The position numbers and the translations under genes were made by a program. 64,000 nt of DNA from a virus: positions 1 through 64,000 of the IMG/VR virus record IMGVR_UViG_3300045107_000863, one strand, 5' to 3'. Numbering within the stretch: position 1 is the stretch's first letter; each line of letters starts with the position of its first letter. The notes under the pieces are model-generated. The model did no database searches and was not told the origin of the DNA. It saw only the letters and a list, made by a program, of their open reading frames with translations. Shown one piece after another: positions 17,342-26,051 of the stretch.

Positions 17342-17985
17342 CGGTACGCGGCGAGTGGGTCGAAATCGACCACGTCCATCGCGAAGTCGTCCGCCAGCTC
17401 CACCTCGGCGGCGGCCTGCGCGCGGAGCTGCTTCGCTGACTCGCGGAGTTCCCGACCGACAGATGGCCCGTCCGTCGACAGGTCCTGCGTCGTAATGCGT
17501 TTCGCGATCAGCACCTCAGACCGGGCGATCGTCTCCAACGCCGTCGCCGCGGCCCGCTTCACGACGTGGCCTTCCATCACCAGGAACGCCGTGATCTGCG
17601 GGTCGGTGAACAGCGGGGCGACCTCGTTCAGGTCGGTGACCAGTAGCCGCACCTGCCCGATCGGCGACGTCGGATCGAGGGTGATCGGCGGCGCGCCCGT
17701 ACTCTCCCGGCTCACCACGAAGCTGCCGGCGACCGCGCCGGCCGGGACGCCGTCGACCTCGGCGGTCAGCCGGTAGCCGTGCTCCCCGGCCGCCGTAGGA
17801 GAGTAGGTGGCCCGCCACGTGTGCGACCCGTCGACGTGGTCGATGGTCATCGCCGCGGACGTGCCGTCCGGGCGGCGCGCCACACCCGTCACGGTTGCCG
17901 CCGTCAACGGCGCCCCGGCGGTCACCGTGACCAGGTCCCATTCGAGGACGAACACGCCGCCCACCCACAGCTCCCGGACGGTCAT
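17329..17985 (-). CDS. Head-tail connector with N-terminal beta domain
   Basis: 218 residues from ATG at 17985. The first 95 residues form an immunoglobulin-like beta domain (VFVLEWDLVTVTAGAP, HTWRATYSP). From about 105 on (PIGQVRLLVTDLNEVAPLFTD, then AAATALETIARSEVLI) it looks like an adaptor-type connector built of short helices. The fusion of a surface-type beta domain with a connector is common in related phages. Confidence 0.6.
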   Translation of the reverse strand: MTVRELWVGGVFVLEWDLVTVTAGAPLTAATVTGVARRPDGTSAAMTIDHVDGSHTWRATYSPTAAGEHGYRLTAEVDGVPAGAVAGSFVVSRESTGAPPITLDPTSPIGQVRLLVTDLNEVAPLFTDPQITAFLVMEGHVVKRAAATALETIARSEVLIAKRITTQDLSTDGPSVGRELRESAKQLRAQAAAEVELADDFAMDVVDFDPLAAYRWGW

Positions 17986-19367
17986 CTGATCCTCACCCCC
18001 GCCGTGGTGCTGCCGGCCCGAGCCGCTTTCGTCGTCGACGTCGCCCGCACGCTGCTGGTGGTGGTGCCGGCGCGGACCCGGCGGGTGTCCACCGGCCGGG
18101 CCGGCGGCACCACCGTCGTCGCCCACGCGGTGTCCACCTCGAGCGCCGGCTCCCCGAGGTACGCCCACTCGCCGACGCCGCCCGGGACGCCGTCCGCCTC
18201 GCTGCCGACACCTGCCCCGACGGTCTTCACACCCGCGCCCGCGCCGGCGGTGTCCAACTCTGCGGCGGGAGCGCCCGGGCGGAACTTTCCCCCGACGCCG
18301 CCAGCCGCCGTACTCGTCTCGCCCGCCGCTCCGATGCCCGTCTTCCCGCCGGCACCCGCCGCTGCGGTGGCCGTCTCAACCGCCACCACCGCGGTGCAGG
18401 TCTTCACCCCGCCGCCGACCACCACGGCGGACGACTCCACCACCGGTAGGGCGACGCCGGTCTTCGTCCCGCCGCCGGCCGGCACGGTCGACAGATCCCC
18501 GACCACGCCGGCGGTGCGGCTCTTGACGCCTGCACCCGCGACCGCGGACTCCACCGCAGCGGCCAGCGACCCGGAACCGGTCTTCCCCCCGAAGCCACCT
18601 ACGGACGTGCTGGTCTCACCGGCGCCGACCGGCTCCGACTCCTTGATACCGCCGCCGGCCGCCGCCTGGTCGACCTCGCCTGCGATGTTACCAGCTGCCG
18701 ATACCGCCGCCGGGCCCAGCCAGTCGACGTCGCCGGCGGCCAGGTCGTCCAGCCACGAGTCCGGCAGGTTCGACGCGGCGGCGGCGTTACCCCACGTGAT
18801 CTCGTCGACCGTGGTGGCTGACGAGTAGTTGTCGGTGGCCGACATGCTCGTGAACAGGCTCGTCGAGTCGCCCACGAACACGCGGACCGTGTTCGTCTGC
18901 GTCGCGCCCGGCCTCACGTCCGTCTCGATGCGGTACCAGGTGTTCGCCGCGAGCGTCGTGCCGCCGGACGTCGTCGAGATCCCGTTCGCGCTGTTCCGCA
19001 GCTCCAGTTGCCCGCCCGCGCCCATCCGCACCCGGAGTACCTGCGTACCCGCAGCGCGTACCCGCACCAAGTCCCGGGCCGTGGCCACCGAGGAGAACCG
19101 GACGTACAGGCGCAGCCACAGCCGCGGCCGGGATCCGAGGGCTGTCGAGTCCCAGAACAGCAGCCCCTGCGCGCTGGTCGCACCGACGGCGTGGCGGATG
19201 GACCACCCGCCGTGCGCCGACTGCGCGTTGTCGTACCGCAGGGTCACACCGGAGCCGATGGAGACGCTGCTCCAGGCGGTCCCGGACGCGCCGCCGGAGT
19301 TGCCGACGGTGACGTTCGTGCCGGCACCGGCGGTCGCGCCGGACTCGGCCGAGTTGTCGACGCGCAC
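17982..19367 (-). CDS. Lectin-like structural protein with 20-residue repeats
   Basis: 461 residues from GTG at 19367, with AGAGGGG as ribosome binding site. Residues 1-215 form a concanavalin/LamG-like beta domain (WSIRHAVG, RLYVRFSS, NTWYRIETDV, VDEITWGN). Residues about 225-425 are roughly ten tandem 20-residue units with lysine at 242, 262, 282, 302, 322, 342, 361 and 381. The C-terminus is basic and threonine-rich. It overlaps the connector gene as ATGA and lies among head genes, so a head fibre or capsid decoration that binds sugars is likely, though not proven. Confidence 0.6.
   Translation of the reverse strand: MRVDNSAESGATAGAGTNVTVGNSGGASGTAWSSVSIGSGVTLRYDNAQSAHGGWSIRHAVGATSAQGLLFWDSTALGSRPRLWLRLYVRFSSVATARDLVRVRAAGTQVLRVRMGAGGQLELRNSANGISTTSGGTTLAANTWYRIETDVRPGATQTNTVRVFVGDSTSLFTSMSATDNYSSATTVDEITWGNAAAASNLPDSWLDDLAAGDVDWLGPAAVSAAGNIAGEVDQAAAGGGIKESEPVGAGETSTSVGGFGGKTGSGSLAAAVESAVAGAGVKSRTAGVVGDLSTVPAGGGTKTGVALPVVESSAVVVGGGVKTCTAVVAVETATAAAGAGGKTGIGAAGETSTAAGGVGGKFRPGAPAAELDTAGAGAGVKTVGAGVGSEADGVPGGVGEWAYLGEPALEVDTAWATTVVPPARPVDTRRVRAGTTTSSVRATSTTKAARAGSTTAGVRIR
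18110..18690 (-). repeat. Tandem 60-bp coding repeat (20-residue period)
   Basis: About ten units of consensus (V/A)-E-T-x-x-A-x-G-G-G-x-K-T-G plus six variable residues. The DNA copies differ at many positions, but the period is exact for most units. The result is an elongated, glycine/alanine-rich repeat rod. Confidence 0.75.
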
Positions 19368-19409
19368 CGGTCACCCCTCTCGCCGTCGCCTCCCAGAGGG
19401 GCGGTCCGG

Positions 19410-19859
19410 CTATGAGGCGGTGAACCATCCGTTGGCGGCGTGCACGTACGTGAACTGGTTGCCGTCCGGGGTGACCGTGCAGTCGAGGTACACCAGCGGC
19501 ACCAGCTCGGCGTCGGTGCCAGATCCTGGGTTGGGGTCGTAGGCGTAGCAGAGTTTCGCCACGGCCCCGCCGCCCATCTGTCCGGACGTCCACGACGGAT
19601 CCCCGGAGTCCACCGACCTTGTGTTGCTGGTGTCGTTGACGGCCACCGTCACCCCGGTCAGGGTCTTGCGGCCCATCGTGGTGTTCTCGTCGGCCGGCCC
19701 GGCGAGCAGGTCGGCGACGGTGTCGTAGTCGGCGAGGGTGTCCTCGGCCGGCAGGTTCGCGGCGAGCAGCGGGACCACCACGATCGAGCCAGTGGCGGCC
19801 TGGGCCAGCGCCGCGTAGCTGGCCACGGAACCCTTGGAGATGTTCGCGACGACCGACAT
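19410..19859 (-). CDS. Hypothetical structural protein
   Basis: 149 residues from ATG at 19859, preceded by GAAGAGGG. Small residues and beta strands dominate (NGWFTAS end, YVHAAN). It is in the head gene cluster between a proline-rich gene and the lectin-like gene. A minor capsid or decoration role is likely from position only. Confidence 0.5.
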   Translation of the reverse strand: MSVVANISKGSVASYAALAQAATGSIVVVPLLAANLPAEDTLADYDTVADLLAGPADENTTMGRKTLTGVTVAVNDTSNTRSVDSGDPSWTSGQMGGGAVAKLCYAYDPNPGSGTDAELVPLVYLDCTVTPDGNQFTYVHAANGWFTAS

Positions 19860-19872
19860 GCCAGCCCTCTTC

Positions 19873-20370
19873 CTACTCGGGTTCGATGACGCCCGCGCGC
19901 ACGCACGCGGCGATGATGTCGTCCCGGCCGGCACCTTGGGGATACTTGACCTGGGCAACGTTCGCGAACGCCTCCCACGCGTCGCTGCCGGAGCCCTTTC
20001 CCCGGCGAGGCGGCGGCGAGGGGAGCGACGCGTTGCCGTCCTCCCGCTGCGGTGCCCGCTTCGGCGCCGGTTCGTTCACCGAACGGACGCCGCCCGGCGG
20101 GGTCGGCTTGGCCGGCTCATCGACCGGCTTCGCCTCGGCGGGCGGCGGGGGCGGGGCGGGCTCAGCCACAGGGACCGGCCCGCCCTCTCCCTCACCACCG
20201 GCAGAGCAGGGCAACCTGGGGGGAAGCACCAGCTCTTGCTGCACCGGGGCCGGCTCGGGGAGCCGATCCAGGATCTGCCGCAGCACCTCGCCATGCGCCT
20301 CCATCTCATCGAGGAGCATGGCGAGGAACTGGTCGGTTGCCGTGGCCGCGTGAGGTCGCGCCGCCGTCAC
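19873..20370 (-). CDS. Hypothetical protein with proline-rich linker
   Basis: 165 residues. A helical N-terminus (residues 10-45, DQFLAMLLDEMEAHGEVLRQILDRL read in pieces) is joined by a long P/A/E-rich linker (about 60-125) to a short helical C-terminal domain (AWEAFANVAQ, then DDIIAACVRAGV). GTG 20370 overlaps the HNH gene stop as GTGA. Function unknown. Confidence 0.5.
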   Translation of the reverse strand: MTAARPHAATATDQFLAMLLDEMEAHGEVLRQILDRLPEPAPVQQELVLPPRLPCSAGGEGEGGPVPVAEPAPPPPPAEAKPVDEPAKPTPPGGVRSVNEPAPKRAPQREDGNASLPSPPPRRGKGSGSDAWEAFANVAQVKYPQGAGRDDIIAACVRAGVIEPE

Positions 20371-20993
20371 GGCGACACCAGTGCGAAGTAGTCGGCGATC
20401 ATCGCCATACGCTCCTCGGCATAGAACGGTTGCAGCGGGAACCACACGTCCAGCGGCTTCGTTGACTTGCTGCTGTTACACGAGCCACACGCCGGCACAA
20501 TGTTCCACGGCACATACGGGCCACCGGACTCCACCGGGATGACGTGCTCTTGGTGGAGCTTCTCAGCCGCGCCACAGTAGGCGCACCGATCCTCGAACCA
20601 CTCCAGGCAGAGCGACCAGTCCTCGGTGGTGAAGGCGGACTCCAAGCCAGCAGTGCGGGCCCGGCGGCGCTGCTGCAGCAGAGCGAGGCGTGCCCGACCT
20701 TCTGGCGACAGCCGCCACTTGCGGTTCGCGCGCTGGATGACGGCCTTGCCGCGTTCGGTCTGGTAATAAGCCCGCTTGTATGCAGGCTGTTGGGCGCGAA
20801 TGATGTCCACGCGCTGTTCCCGATAGGTCTTCCACTTCTCGCGGTTGGCCTCGTAGTAGGCCTTGTCGCGAGCGGCGTTGCAATCCTTGCAGTCCGGGCG
20901 AAATCCGCCCCGGTCTTTGGTTCCTCGCCGGCGGAAGAACTCCTCGGTCTCCGGCTTGCTGATGCCACACTTCGAGCAGGTACGCTCCTGCAT
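20367..20993 (-). CDS. HNH endonuclease
   Basis: 208 residues from ATG at 20993 with AAGGAG upstream. N-terminal CSKCGISKP and CKDC pair (zinc), a basic helical middle, then CAYCGAAEKLHQEHVIPVESGG and NIVPACGSCNSSKS, the classical HNH core with CxxC pairs. It sits just after the major capsid terminator, between head genes, a usual place for free-standing homing endonucleases. Confidence 0.85.
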   Translation of the reverse strand: MQERTCSKCGISKPETEEFFRRRGTKDRGGFRPDCKDCNAARDKAYYEANREKWKTYREQRVDIIRAQQPAYKRAYYQTERGKAVIQRANRKWRLSPEGRARLALLQQRRRARTAGLESAFTTEDWSLCLEWFEDRCAYCGAAEKLHQEHVIPVESGGPYVPWNIVPACGSCNSSKSTKPLDVWFPLQPFYAEERMAMIADYFALVSP

Positions 20994-21023
20994 GTCGGCG
21001 CTCCTTACAGCGTCGGCATTTCG

Positions 21024-21053
21024 CCAGGGCAGGTGTTCCCGCACCTGCCCTGG
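21024..21053 (-). terminator. Hairpin terminator after the major capsid gene
   Basis: Perfect 12-base arms (CCAGGGCAGGTG at 21024-21035 and its complement at 21042-21053) in the 100-base gap between the capsid stop and the HNH start. It would limit readthrough after the most abundant structural gene. Confidence 0.75.
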
Positions 21054-21096
21054 CCCGTCTCTCCGATTATCTCAAAGAGTCCACAGTGGTGGGCGA

Positions 21097-22290
21097 TCAA
21101 GCACCCTGCGACGCTACGCCCGATTTGGGGTCCATGAGCGTTCCGCCGTATACGTGACGAATTTTCCACTCGACACTGTCGGTCTCGAAGTCCCCGTCGG
21201 TCGGGTCGATCGGCCCGCCGCCGACCCGCACCGCGTTCGGGGTCTTCTGGAACAGCTCCGGCGACTCGTGGCCGATCAGGAACCCGATCTCCATCGCCGG
21301 CCGGCCCACGTCCGGGTTCGCGAACAGGTACCAGGCGGTGCTGCCCCGCGTGGTGTCGACGATCGGCAGCCACGGGTCCACGACCACGGTCATGTCGTTG
21401 CGCAGCCAGTTCTGGGTGCGCATCTGGTCGTTGCCGGTGCCCGCCCCACCACCGGACGCGGCGAGGATCTCGGTGGCGTTCATGATGTTGTTCGCGGTGA
21501 CCTTCAGGGCCGGCGGCACGACCAGCACCACCGACTCGATGTAGATCGGCGCGCCGTCGGCGTCGACTTGCTGGCCGAGGAGGGTGTACGCCTGCTGCAG
21601 CGACGTCACCGACAGGGCGGATCCGCCGCCGGTGAGCAGGTTCTTGTTGCCGCTGCTGAAGAACGTGCTGTTGGGGCCGCTGGAGGTGGCGAACAGGGTC
21701 GTCCAGAACCGCTCCTCGCTGCGGCGGGCGGCGTTGCCGAGCCGGCGGGGGATGTCCGCGAACGCGTCGAGGTCGTCGTTGATGAGCGTCTCCCACGACA
21801 GCGGGATCCGCCGGCCCTTCTTCGTGACGGCGTAGTCGTACTTGCCGTCCGTGAGGCTCGCGGCCGGGTACTCCGACTGCTGCTTCACGTCGGCGAGGAT
21901 CGCCTCACCGCCGTCGAGGGTGAACCGCCGCACCGTGCGGAAGTCCCGGACCCGGCCGCGGCGGGCGACCCGGTCCCACACGACGGGCTGGGACTGGTAG
22001 TTCGCGAGGATCTGCCGGTCGAGGATGTCACCGAACAGCAGCTGGAAGTCGGAGGTCGTCATGGCCTCCTGGAAGTCCAGCGCCGCCCGACGCGACCCGT
22101 TGATGACGGACGCGTACAGGTTCGCGGCCTTTATGAGTCGCCGCTGGTAGACGGCGTTCTCGGCGGCGCGCTGCCGGCGGGCCGCCGCCGACAGGCTGCG
22201 ACCCTCCCCGGCGTAGATGGTGTCGGTGGACGCTTCCCGCGCGGACCAGGAACCCAGGTCGGGGAGAACGTCGAGAGCATTGGTGGTCAC
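21097..22290 (-). CDS. Major capsid protein
   Basis: 397 residues. It follows the protease/scaffold and cement genes and has HK97-fold-like features: a helical N-terminus (about 30-75), TSDFQLLFGDILDRQILANYQ, then KGRRIPLSWETLINDDLDAFADIPRRLGNAARR in pieces, and a C-terminal domain with MRTQNWLRND and VRVGGGP. The N-terminal segment may be cleaved by the upstream protease. Related capsids occur with DUF2190 cement proteins. Confidence 0.85.
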   Translation of the reverse strand: MTTNALDVLPDLGSWSAREASTDTIYAGEGRSLSAAARRQRAAENAVYQRRLIKAANLYASVINGSRRAALDFQEAMTTSDFQLLFGDILDRQILANYQSQPVVWDRVARRGRVRDFRTVRRFTLDGGEAILADVKQQSEYPAASLTDGKYDYAVTKKGRRIPLSWETLINDDLDAFADIPRRLGNAARRSEERFWTTLFATSSGPNSTFFSSGNKNLLTGGGSALSVTSLQQAYTLLGQQVDADGAPIYIESVVLVVPPALKVTANNIMNATEILAASGGGAGTGNDQMRTQNWLRNDMTVVVDPWLPIVDTTRGSTAWYLFANPDVGRPAMEIGFLIGHESPELFQKTPNAVRVGGGPIDPTDGDFETDSVEWKIRHVYGGTLMDPKSGVASQGA

Positions 22291-22303
22291 GGCGTGTCTC
22301 TCC

Positions 22304-22669
22304 TCAGTAGCCGATCTTCACGGGGATGGTGGCGGTCGCACCCGAGGCGACCGCGGCGAGCGCGTACCCGAAGCGGACGGCGCCGGAGTCGCCGGACGCC
22401 TTCGACAGCTTCGGCGTGTTCGCGGCGACGTAGTAGATGATGTCGCCGACCGCGACGGCGGAGCCGGCGGCGGCGGTGGTGACGCCCTTGACGGCGAGGT
22501 TGTACACGCCGTTGGTCTTGATCGTGGTGAGGCCGTCGGCCTCCTCCGTGATCAGGGCGACGCCCGGGAGCTGACCGGCGACGACGGGGTCACCGGAGAC
22601 CGGGACCGCCGGGTCGGAGCAGACCACCGCGAACTGCTCGCCGTCGTCGAACACCTGGCTCTTGGCCAT
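22304..22669 (-). CDS. Capsid cement protein (DUF2190-like)
   Basis: 121 residues. VKGVTTAAAGSAVAVGDIIYY followed by a beta-rich end (ATATIPVKIGY) is the pattern of DUF2190-type cement/decoration proteins that lock capsid subunits together. It lies directly before the major capsid gene, the usual place. Confidence 0.75.
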   Translation of the reverse strand: MAKSQVFDDGEQFAVVCSDPAVPVSGDPVVAGQLPGVALITEEADGLTTIKTNGVYNLAVKGVTTAAAGSAVAVGDIIYYVAANTPKLSKASGDSGAVRFGYALAAVASGATATIPVKIGY

Positions 22670-22675
22670 CTCAGG

Positions 22676-23287
22676 TCACCGCCCCTTCGCCGCGAGCGCG
22701 GCCACGTTCTCGGGCATGCCGATCGCCTTGAAGACGTCGGCCATGCCGCCCTGGAACTGCTCCCGGCTCATCTGCATGGTCGGGTCACCCTCGGCGCCGA
22801 GACCGGCGACCCGGCCGACGCCCTGCGCCTCCAGCAGACTCGCGGCGTGGACCCGCTCGGCGCGGATCGACGCGGTGACTGCCGCCTCGAGCGCGGCCTG
22901 GTCGACGGTGCCGTCGTCGGCGAGCGGCACGTGGTTGAGGATCTGCCCGTGGACGCGCGGCCCGATCAGGCCCCGCATCTCGGCGGGCACGCCGGACTCG
23001 TCGGCGGTGAGCATCCGGTCGACGGTGGTGCGGCCGGCCTCGTTGGCGCGCAGCCGCCGCATCTCGGTGACGGCTTCCTGCGCCTCGGCGCGGGCGCGGC
23101 GGGCGTCGGCCTGGGCCTCGGCGAGCTGCTCGCTCATGGCCTGCTCGCGCTGGCGGAGCCGGTCACGCTCGGCCTCGACGATCGCGAGGCGCGCCTCGGC
23201 GGGGGCTTCGGTGGCGGGGGTGCGGGCCTCGGTGGTGGCCGTCCCCGCCTCGCCCGGCGAGGTTCCGCCGGTCTGGGTACCCGACAT
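22676..23287 (-). CDS. Nested scaffold protein (internal start)
   Basis: The in-frame ATG at 23287 has an excellent ribosome binding site, GGAAGGAG, seven bases upstream. It yields 203 residues: a flexible T/P/A N-terminus, a coiled coil (about 45-95) and a helical C-terminus. Lambda C/Nu3 uses the same nested arrangement. No separate scaffold gene is present. Confidence 0.6.
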   Translation of the reverse strand: MSGTQTGGTSPGEAGTATTEARTPATEAPAEARLAIVEAERDRLRQREQAMSEQLAEAQADARRARAEAQEAVTEMRRLRANEAGRTTVDRMLTADESGVPAEMRGLIGPRVHGQILNHVPLADDGTVDQAALEAAVTASIRAERVHAASLLEAQGVGRVAGLGAEGDPTMQMSREQFQGGMADVFKAIGMPENVAALAAKGR

Positions 23288-24553
23288 CGCGGGCTCCTTC
23301 CTGGTGGGTGGGTTGGGTGCGGCCGGCGGGGTGCCGCCCGTCACGCTCTCGACCGCCGCAGCGGCCAAGCCTGGGGTGGTGCTGGTGGTGGATTCGCCGG
23401 CGGCGACCGGGTCGTACACGACCCGGGCCACCACCTCGGTGGGGTCGCCAGCGAGGGCGGCCTGCCCGTCGGCGCCGACGGTGTACGCCTGCTGCCAGGT
23501 CTTCGACCCGTCGCGGTTGTTGACGTCGAACCACAGCACCTTGCGGTCCGGGTCGAAGTCCCGCACCCACGCGTACACGTCGGCGCCGCCGTGGGTCTTC
23601 TGCACCGCCGTCTGCAACGACATGCGCAACTGCTCGACCGGCGCTTCACCGGCCCGCCGCGCTTCGGCGGTGGCCTGCTCGCCGTCATCGGGCTCGTCCC
23701 ACAGGTCCCGCCGGTACAGCTGCGGCTGGTCCGCTTCGACCCGCGCCGTGTAGGCCGTGAGCCCGTCACCGATCGCCGCCGACAGGGTGAGCCTCTCCGG
23801 CCGGGTCAGCCGTCCCTGGCCGTACATGTCGTCGGCCAGTTGGGTGAGCGACAGGTGCAGGCGCGACTCCAGCCAGCCGCCGATGCTGCGCGCCTCTTGG
23901 GTGTGGGCGCGCACCGACTCCAGCACCGACGACAGGATTCCGCCGCCGGCGGCCGGCGTGGTCACGAAGTCCACCGACCGGCCCTCGGGGATGCCGGAGA
24001 CGACGAACCCCTGCCGACCGTCGGCTTCGCCGTGCTCGCCGTACACCCACGCCCGGATCGACATGCCGATCGCGTCGCGCATGTCCTCGATCGCGTCGCG
24101 CCACAGGGAGAACAGCCGCACCTCGGCGACGAGCCCGTTCTCCTTGTCGCTCCAGCGGGCGTCCTCGGTGAGGACCGCGGCGAGGTTCTTCACCGAGCCG
24201 GCAGGGCGGGCGGCGTCTTCCTCGTCGGTCGCGTGATCGATGTAGCAGAGGGTGCCCTTGGGCCATGCGGTCGGCCCGTCACGCTTGAGGACGTCGGCCG
24301 GGTAGTAGTTGGAGTTGAGACTCCACCCGGCTTTGATCAGCCGGATGGGCAGCCGACCCGTCCGCGACGCGGGCGCTTCGAGGATGGTGGGCGCTTCGAC
24401 CGCGGCGACCCGCTCCGTCGGCCGGTCGAGGGTCGCCGACGTGGCGGACTCGGCGATCTCCGCGAGGATGTGCCGGCTGCGGTCGGTGTAGCGGACCAGG
24501 GCGCGGCCGATGTCCGCCCGGGTGGGCGGGGGCGCCGTTCGCGGTCTGGACAT
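22676..24553 (-). CDS. Prohead protease-scaffold fusion
   Basis: 625 residues from ATG at 24553 with GGGAGG upstream. Residues about 65-220 form a serine prohead protease domain: CYIDHATDEE holds the likely catalytic histidine, GMSIRAW the likely serine, and SVDFVTTPAA closes the fold. A variable middle leads to a C-terminal scaffold-like part (from about 423) with a long R/E/A-rich coiled coil. Fusion lets the protease enter the prohead with the scaffold. An internal start produces the scaffold alone. Confidence 0.78.
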   Translation of the reverse strand: MSRPRTAPPPTRADIGRALVRYTDRSRHILAEIAESATSATLDRPTERVAAVEAPTILEAPASRTGRLPIRLIKAGWSLNSNYYPADVLKRDGPTAWPKGTLCYIDHATDEEDAARPAGSVKNLAAVLTEDARWSDKENGLVAEVRLFSLWRDAIEDMRDAIGMSIRAWVYGEHGEADGRQGFVVSGIPEGRSVDFVTTPAAGGGILSSVLESVRAHTQEARSIGGWLESRLHLSLTQLADDMYGQGRLTRPERLTLSAAIGDGLTAYTARVEADQPQLYRRDLWDEPDDGEQATAEARRAGEAPVEQLRMSLQTAVQKTHGGADVYAWVRDFDPDRKVLWFDVNNRDGSKTWQQAYTVGADGQAALAGDPTEVVARVVYDPVAAGESTTSTTPGLAAAAVESVTGGTPPAAPNPPTRKEPAMSGTQTGGTSPGEAGTATTEARTPATEAPAEARLAIVEAERDRLRQREQAMSEQLAEAQADARRARAEAQEAVTEMRRLRANEAGRTTVDRMLTADESGVPAEMRGLIGPRVHGQILNHVPLADDGTVDQAALEAAVTASIRAERVHAASLLEAQGVGRVAGLGAEGDPTMQMSREQFQGGMADVFKAIGMPENVAALAAKGR

Positions 24554-24615
24554 GGTCGGGCCTCCCGTTTGCGGGCGTGGTGTGCGGGCACGGCAGCCCG
24601 AAGGGTCGGTGTTGG

Positions 24616-24951
24616 TCAGGCGCGCGGAGGCCAGTCCCACTGGCCGTGCCCGTCGCCGCGGGGTACCGCGTATTCGCGGTAGTCCTTGCCGAGGCCGAAC
24701 ACCAGCAGGTCCACGGTGTCGTCGTCGGGCAGTTCGGCCACGAAGTCAGCCGGGCGGGCGACCGTTTCGTGCGTGACGGTGGGGTTGCTGGCGCTCACCA
24801 CGGTGCGCGGCTCTGCCCCCCACCGCTCGACGACGGCCGGGACGGTGGTGTCGCGGGTGCGGATGACCAACGCCGGGGAAAGGACATCATTGCCCGGCCC
24901 GTTATCGATCTTCGACTTGTAGATGACGATGCGGCCGATGGTGGGCTTCAC
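24616..24951 (-). CDS. Hypothetical protein near the protease
   Basis: 111 residues, compact beta-rich N-terminus (IGRIVIYKS) and an acidic C-terminal region with WDWPPRA end. Similar small proteins sit among head genes of actinobacterial phages. Role unknown. Confidence 0.6.
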   Translation of the reverse strand: MKPTIGRIVIYKSKIDNGPGNDVLSPALVIRTRDTTVPAVVERWGAEPRTVVSASNPTVTHETVARPADFVAELPDDDTVDLLVFGLGKDYREYAVPRGDGHGQWDWPPRA

Positions 24952-24964
24952 GGATCTCCTTCGA

Positions 24965-26041
24965 TCAAGTGGCGTGGCGGTCGGCGATGCGCTGCAAGTC
25001 CCGCAGTGGGGTCGGCGCGTACGACGGCCGCCAGCCGGGAGTGGTGCGGCGGGTGGCCAGGTCCTGCCACTGGATCCGCCCCGACCTCAGCAAGGCCAGG
25101 CGGGCGGCGCCGAGGATCGCCAGCTGCTGCTCCTCGGGCAGCCCGTCGAACCGGGCCCGCGCGTCGGGGGTGCGGTCGGCCGGCTCGTCGAGGTCGATGC
25201 CCAACTCCGACCACGGCTTCACCTTCGGCAGCCGCGTGCAGCGGCCCTGCTGGTGGTCGAGCGGCCCTTCCTCGTCGAGGGGGTGCACGGTGCCGTGCAT
25301 CGCCCAGCAGCTCGAACAGGTTCTGGCGTCGAGGGACGAATGCCAGGTCCAGCCGTCGAGGACGTCGGCGTTCGCGGCGTGCGCGTACCGGCTGGTCGTG
25401 CGGTACGCGTCGAGGAGCTCAGTCCGGGCGATGACAGTCGCCCGGTGCAGGCCGCCGTTGAAGTCGCCCTCGACGCGGGCCAGCATGTCCCGGGCGACGG
25501 TGTTCGGGTTGTCGCCGACCACCACACCCTTGATCAGGGAGCGGCGTACCGCGTCCATCGCCGCCGCCGACAGGGGACGGGTGCGGGCGGTGATCTGTTC
25601 CCGGGTGCGCCGCACGATCACATCGAGCGCCGTCGGGGTGAGCTTCGCCGCGAATCCTGCCGCTGCCGTTGCGGCCATCGTCGCGGGAAGCTGCGACGCG
25701 AGCAGCGCCGGCTCGGCGGCGGCTGTCGCTGCGACGACCGTGGCGGCGGCGCCGCCGGTGGTGAGGTTCGTTTGGGCGGCGAGGTCGTCGAGGGCGGCGG
25801 AGGTGGCCACCACCGCGGCGGCGAGCCGCTCCACCCGCGCCAACTGCCACGGCGGCGGCCACTGCCCGTCGGCGGCGGCTTTCGCGATCAGGTCGGCGAC
25901 CGCCTGCTGCCAGGCGGGGGCGAGTTCGTCCCACGCCCGCACCCACGCCTCAGCGAGCTGCCGGGTCGTATCGTCCGCCGCCCCGCCGACGGTGGTGGCG
26001 AGTAGGCGAAGCTGCCGCAGCGTTTCCCGGCTGATCGCCAC
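24965..26041 (-). CDS. MuF/gp7-like head morphogenesis protein
   Basis: 358 residues. A long alanine-rich helical N-terminus leads to the conserved end of the SPP1 gp7/Mu F family: VIARTELLDAYRT, WHSSLDARTCSSCWAMHG and GRCTRLP, including a CxxC. These minor head proteins travel with the portal and may be injected. Position after the portal fits. Confidence 0.82.
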   Translation of the reverse strand: MAISRETLRQLRLLATTVGGAADDTTRQLAEAWVRAWDELAPAWQQAVADLIAKAAADGQWPPPWQLARVERLAAAVVATSAALDDLAAQTNLTTGGAAATVVAATAAAEPALLASQLPATMAATAAAGFAAKLTPTALDVIVRRTREQITARTRPLSAAAMDAVRRSLIKGVVVGDNPNTVARDMLARVEGDFNGGLHRATVIARTELLDAYRTTSRYAHAANADVLDGWTWHSSLDARTCSSCWAMHGTVHPLDEEGPLDHQQGRCTRLPKVKPWSELGIDLDEPADRTPDARARFDGLPEEQQLAILGAARLALLRSGRIQWQDLATRRTTPGWRPSYAPTPLRDLQRIADRHAT

Positions 26042-26051
26042 GGCAGCCCCC

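Noticed and set aside
17982-19367. The 60-bp periodicity as a CRISPR array or minisatellite
   Set aside because: Copies are not identical, there are no constant repeats with variable spacers, and the reading frame stays open throughout, so this is a protein repeat.
22217-24682. An 821-codon plus-strand frame over the protease and cement genes
   Set aside because: Antisense shadow of the protease-scaffold gene, with biased composition and no ribosome binding site.
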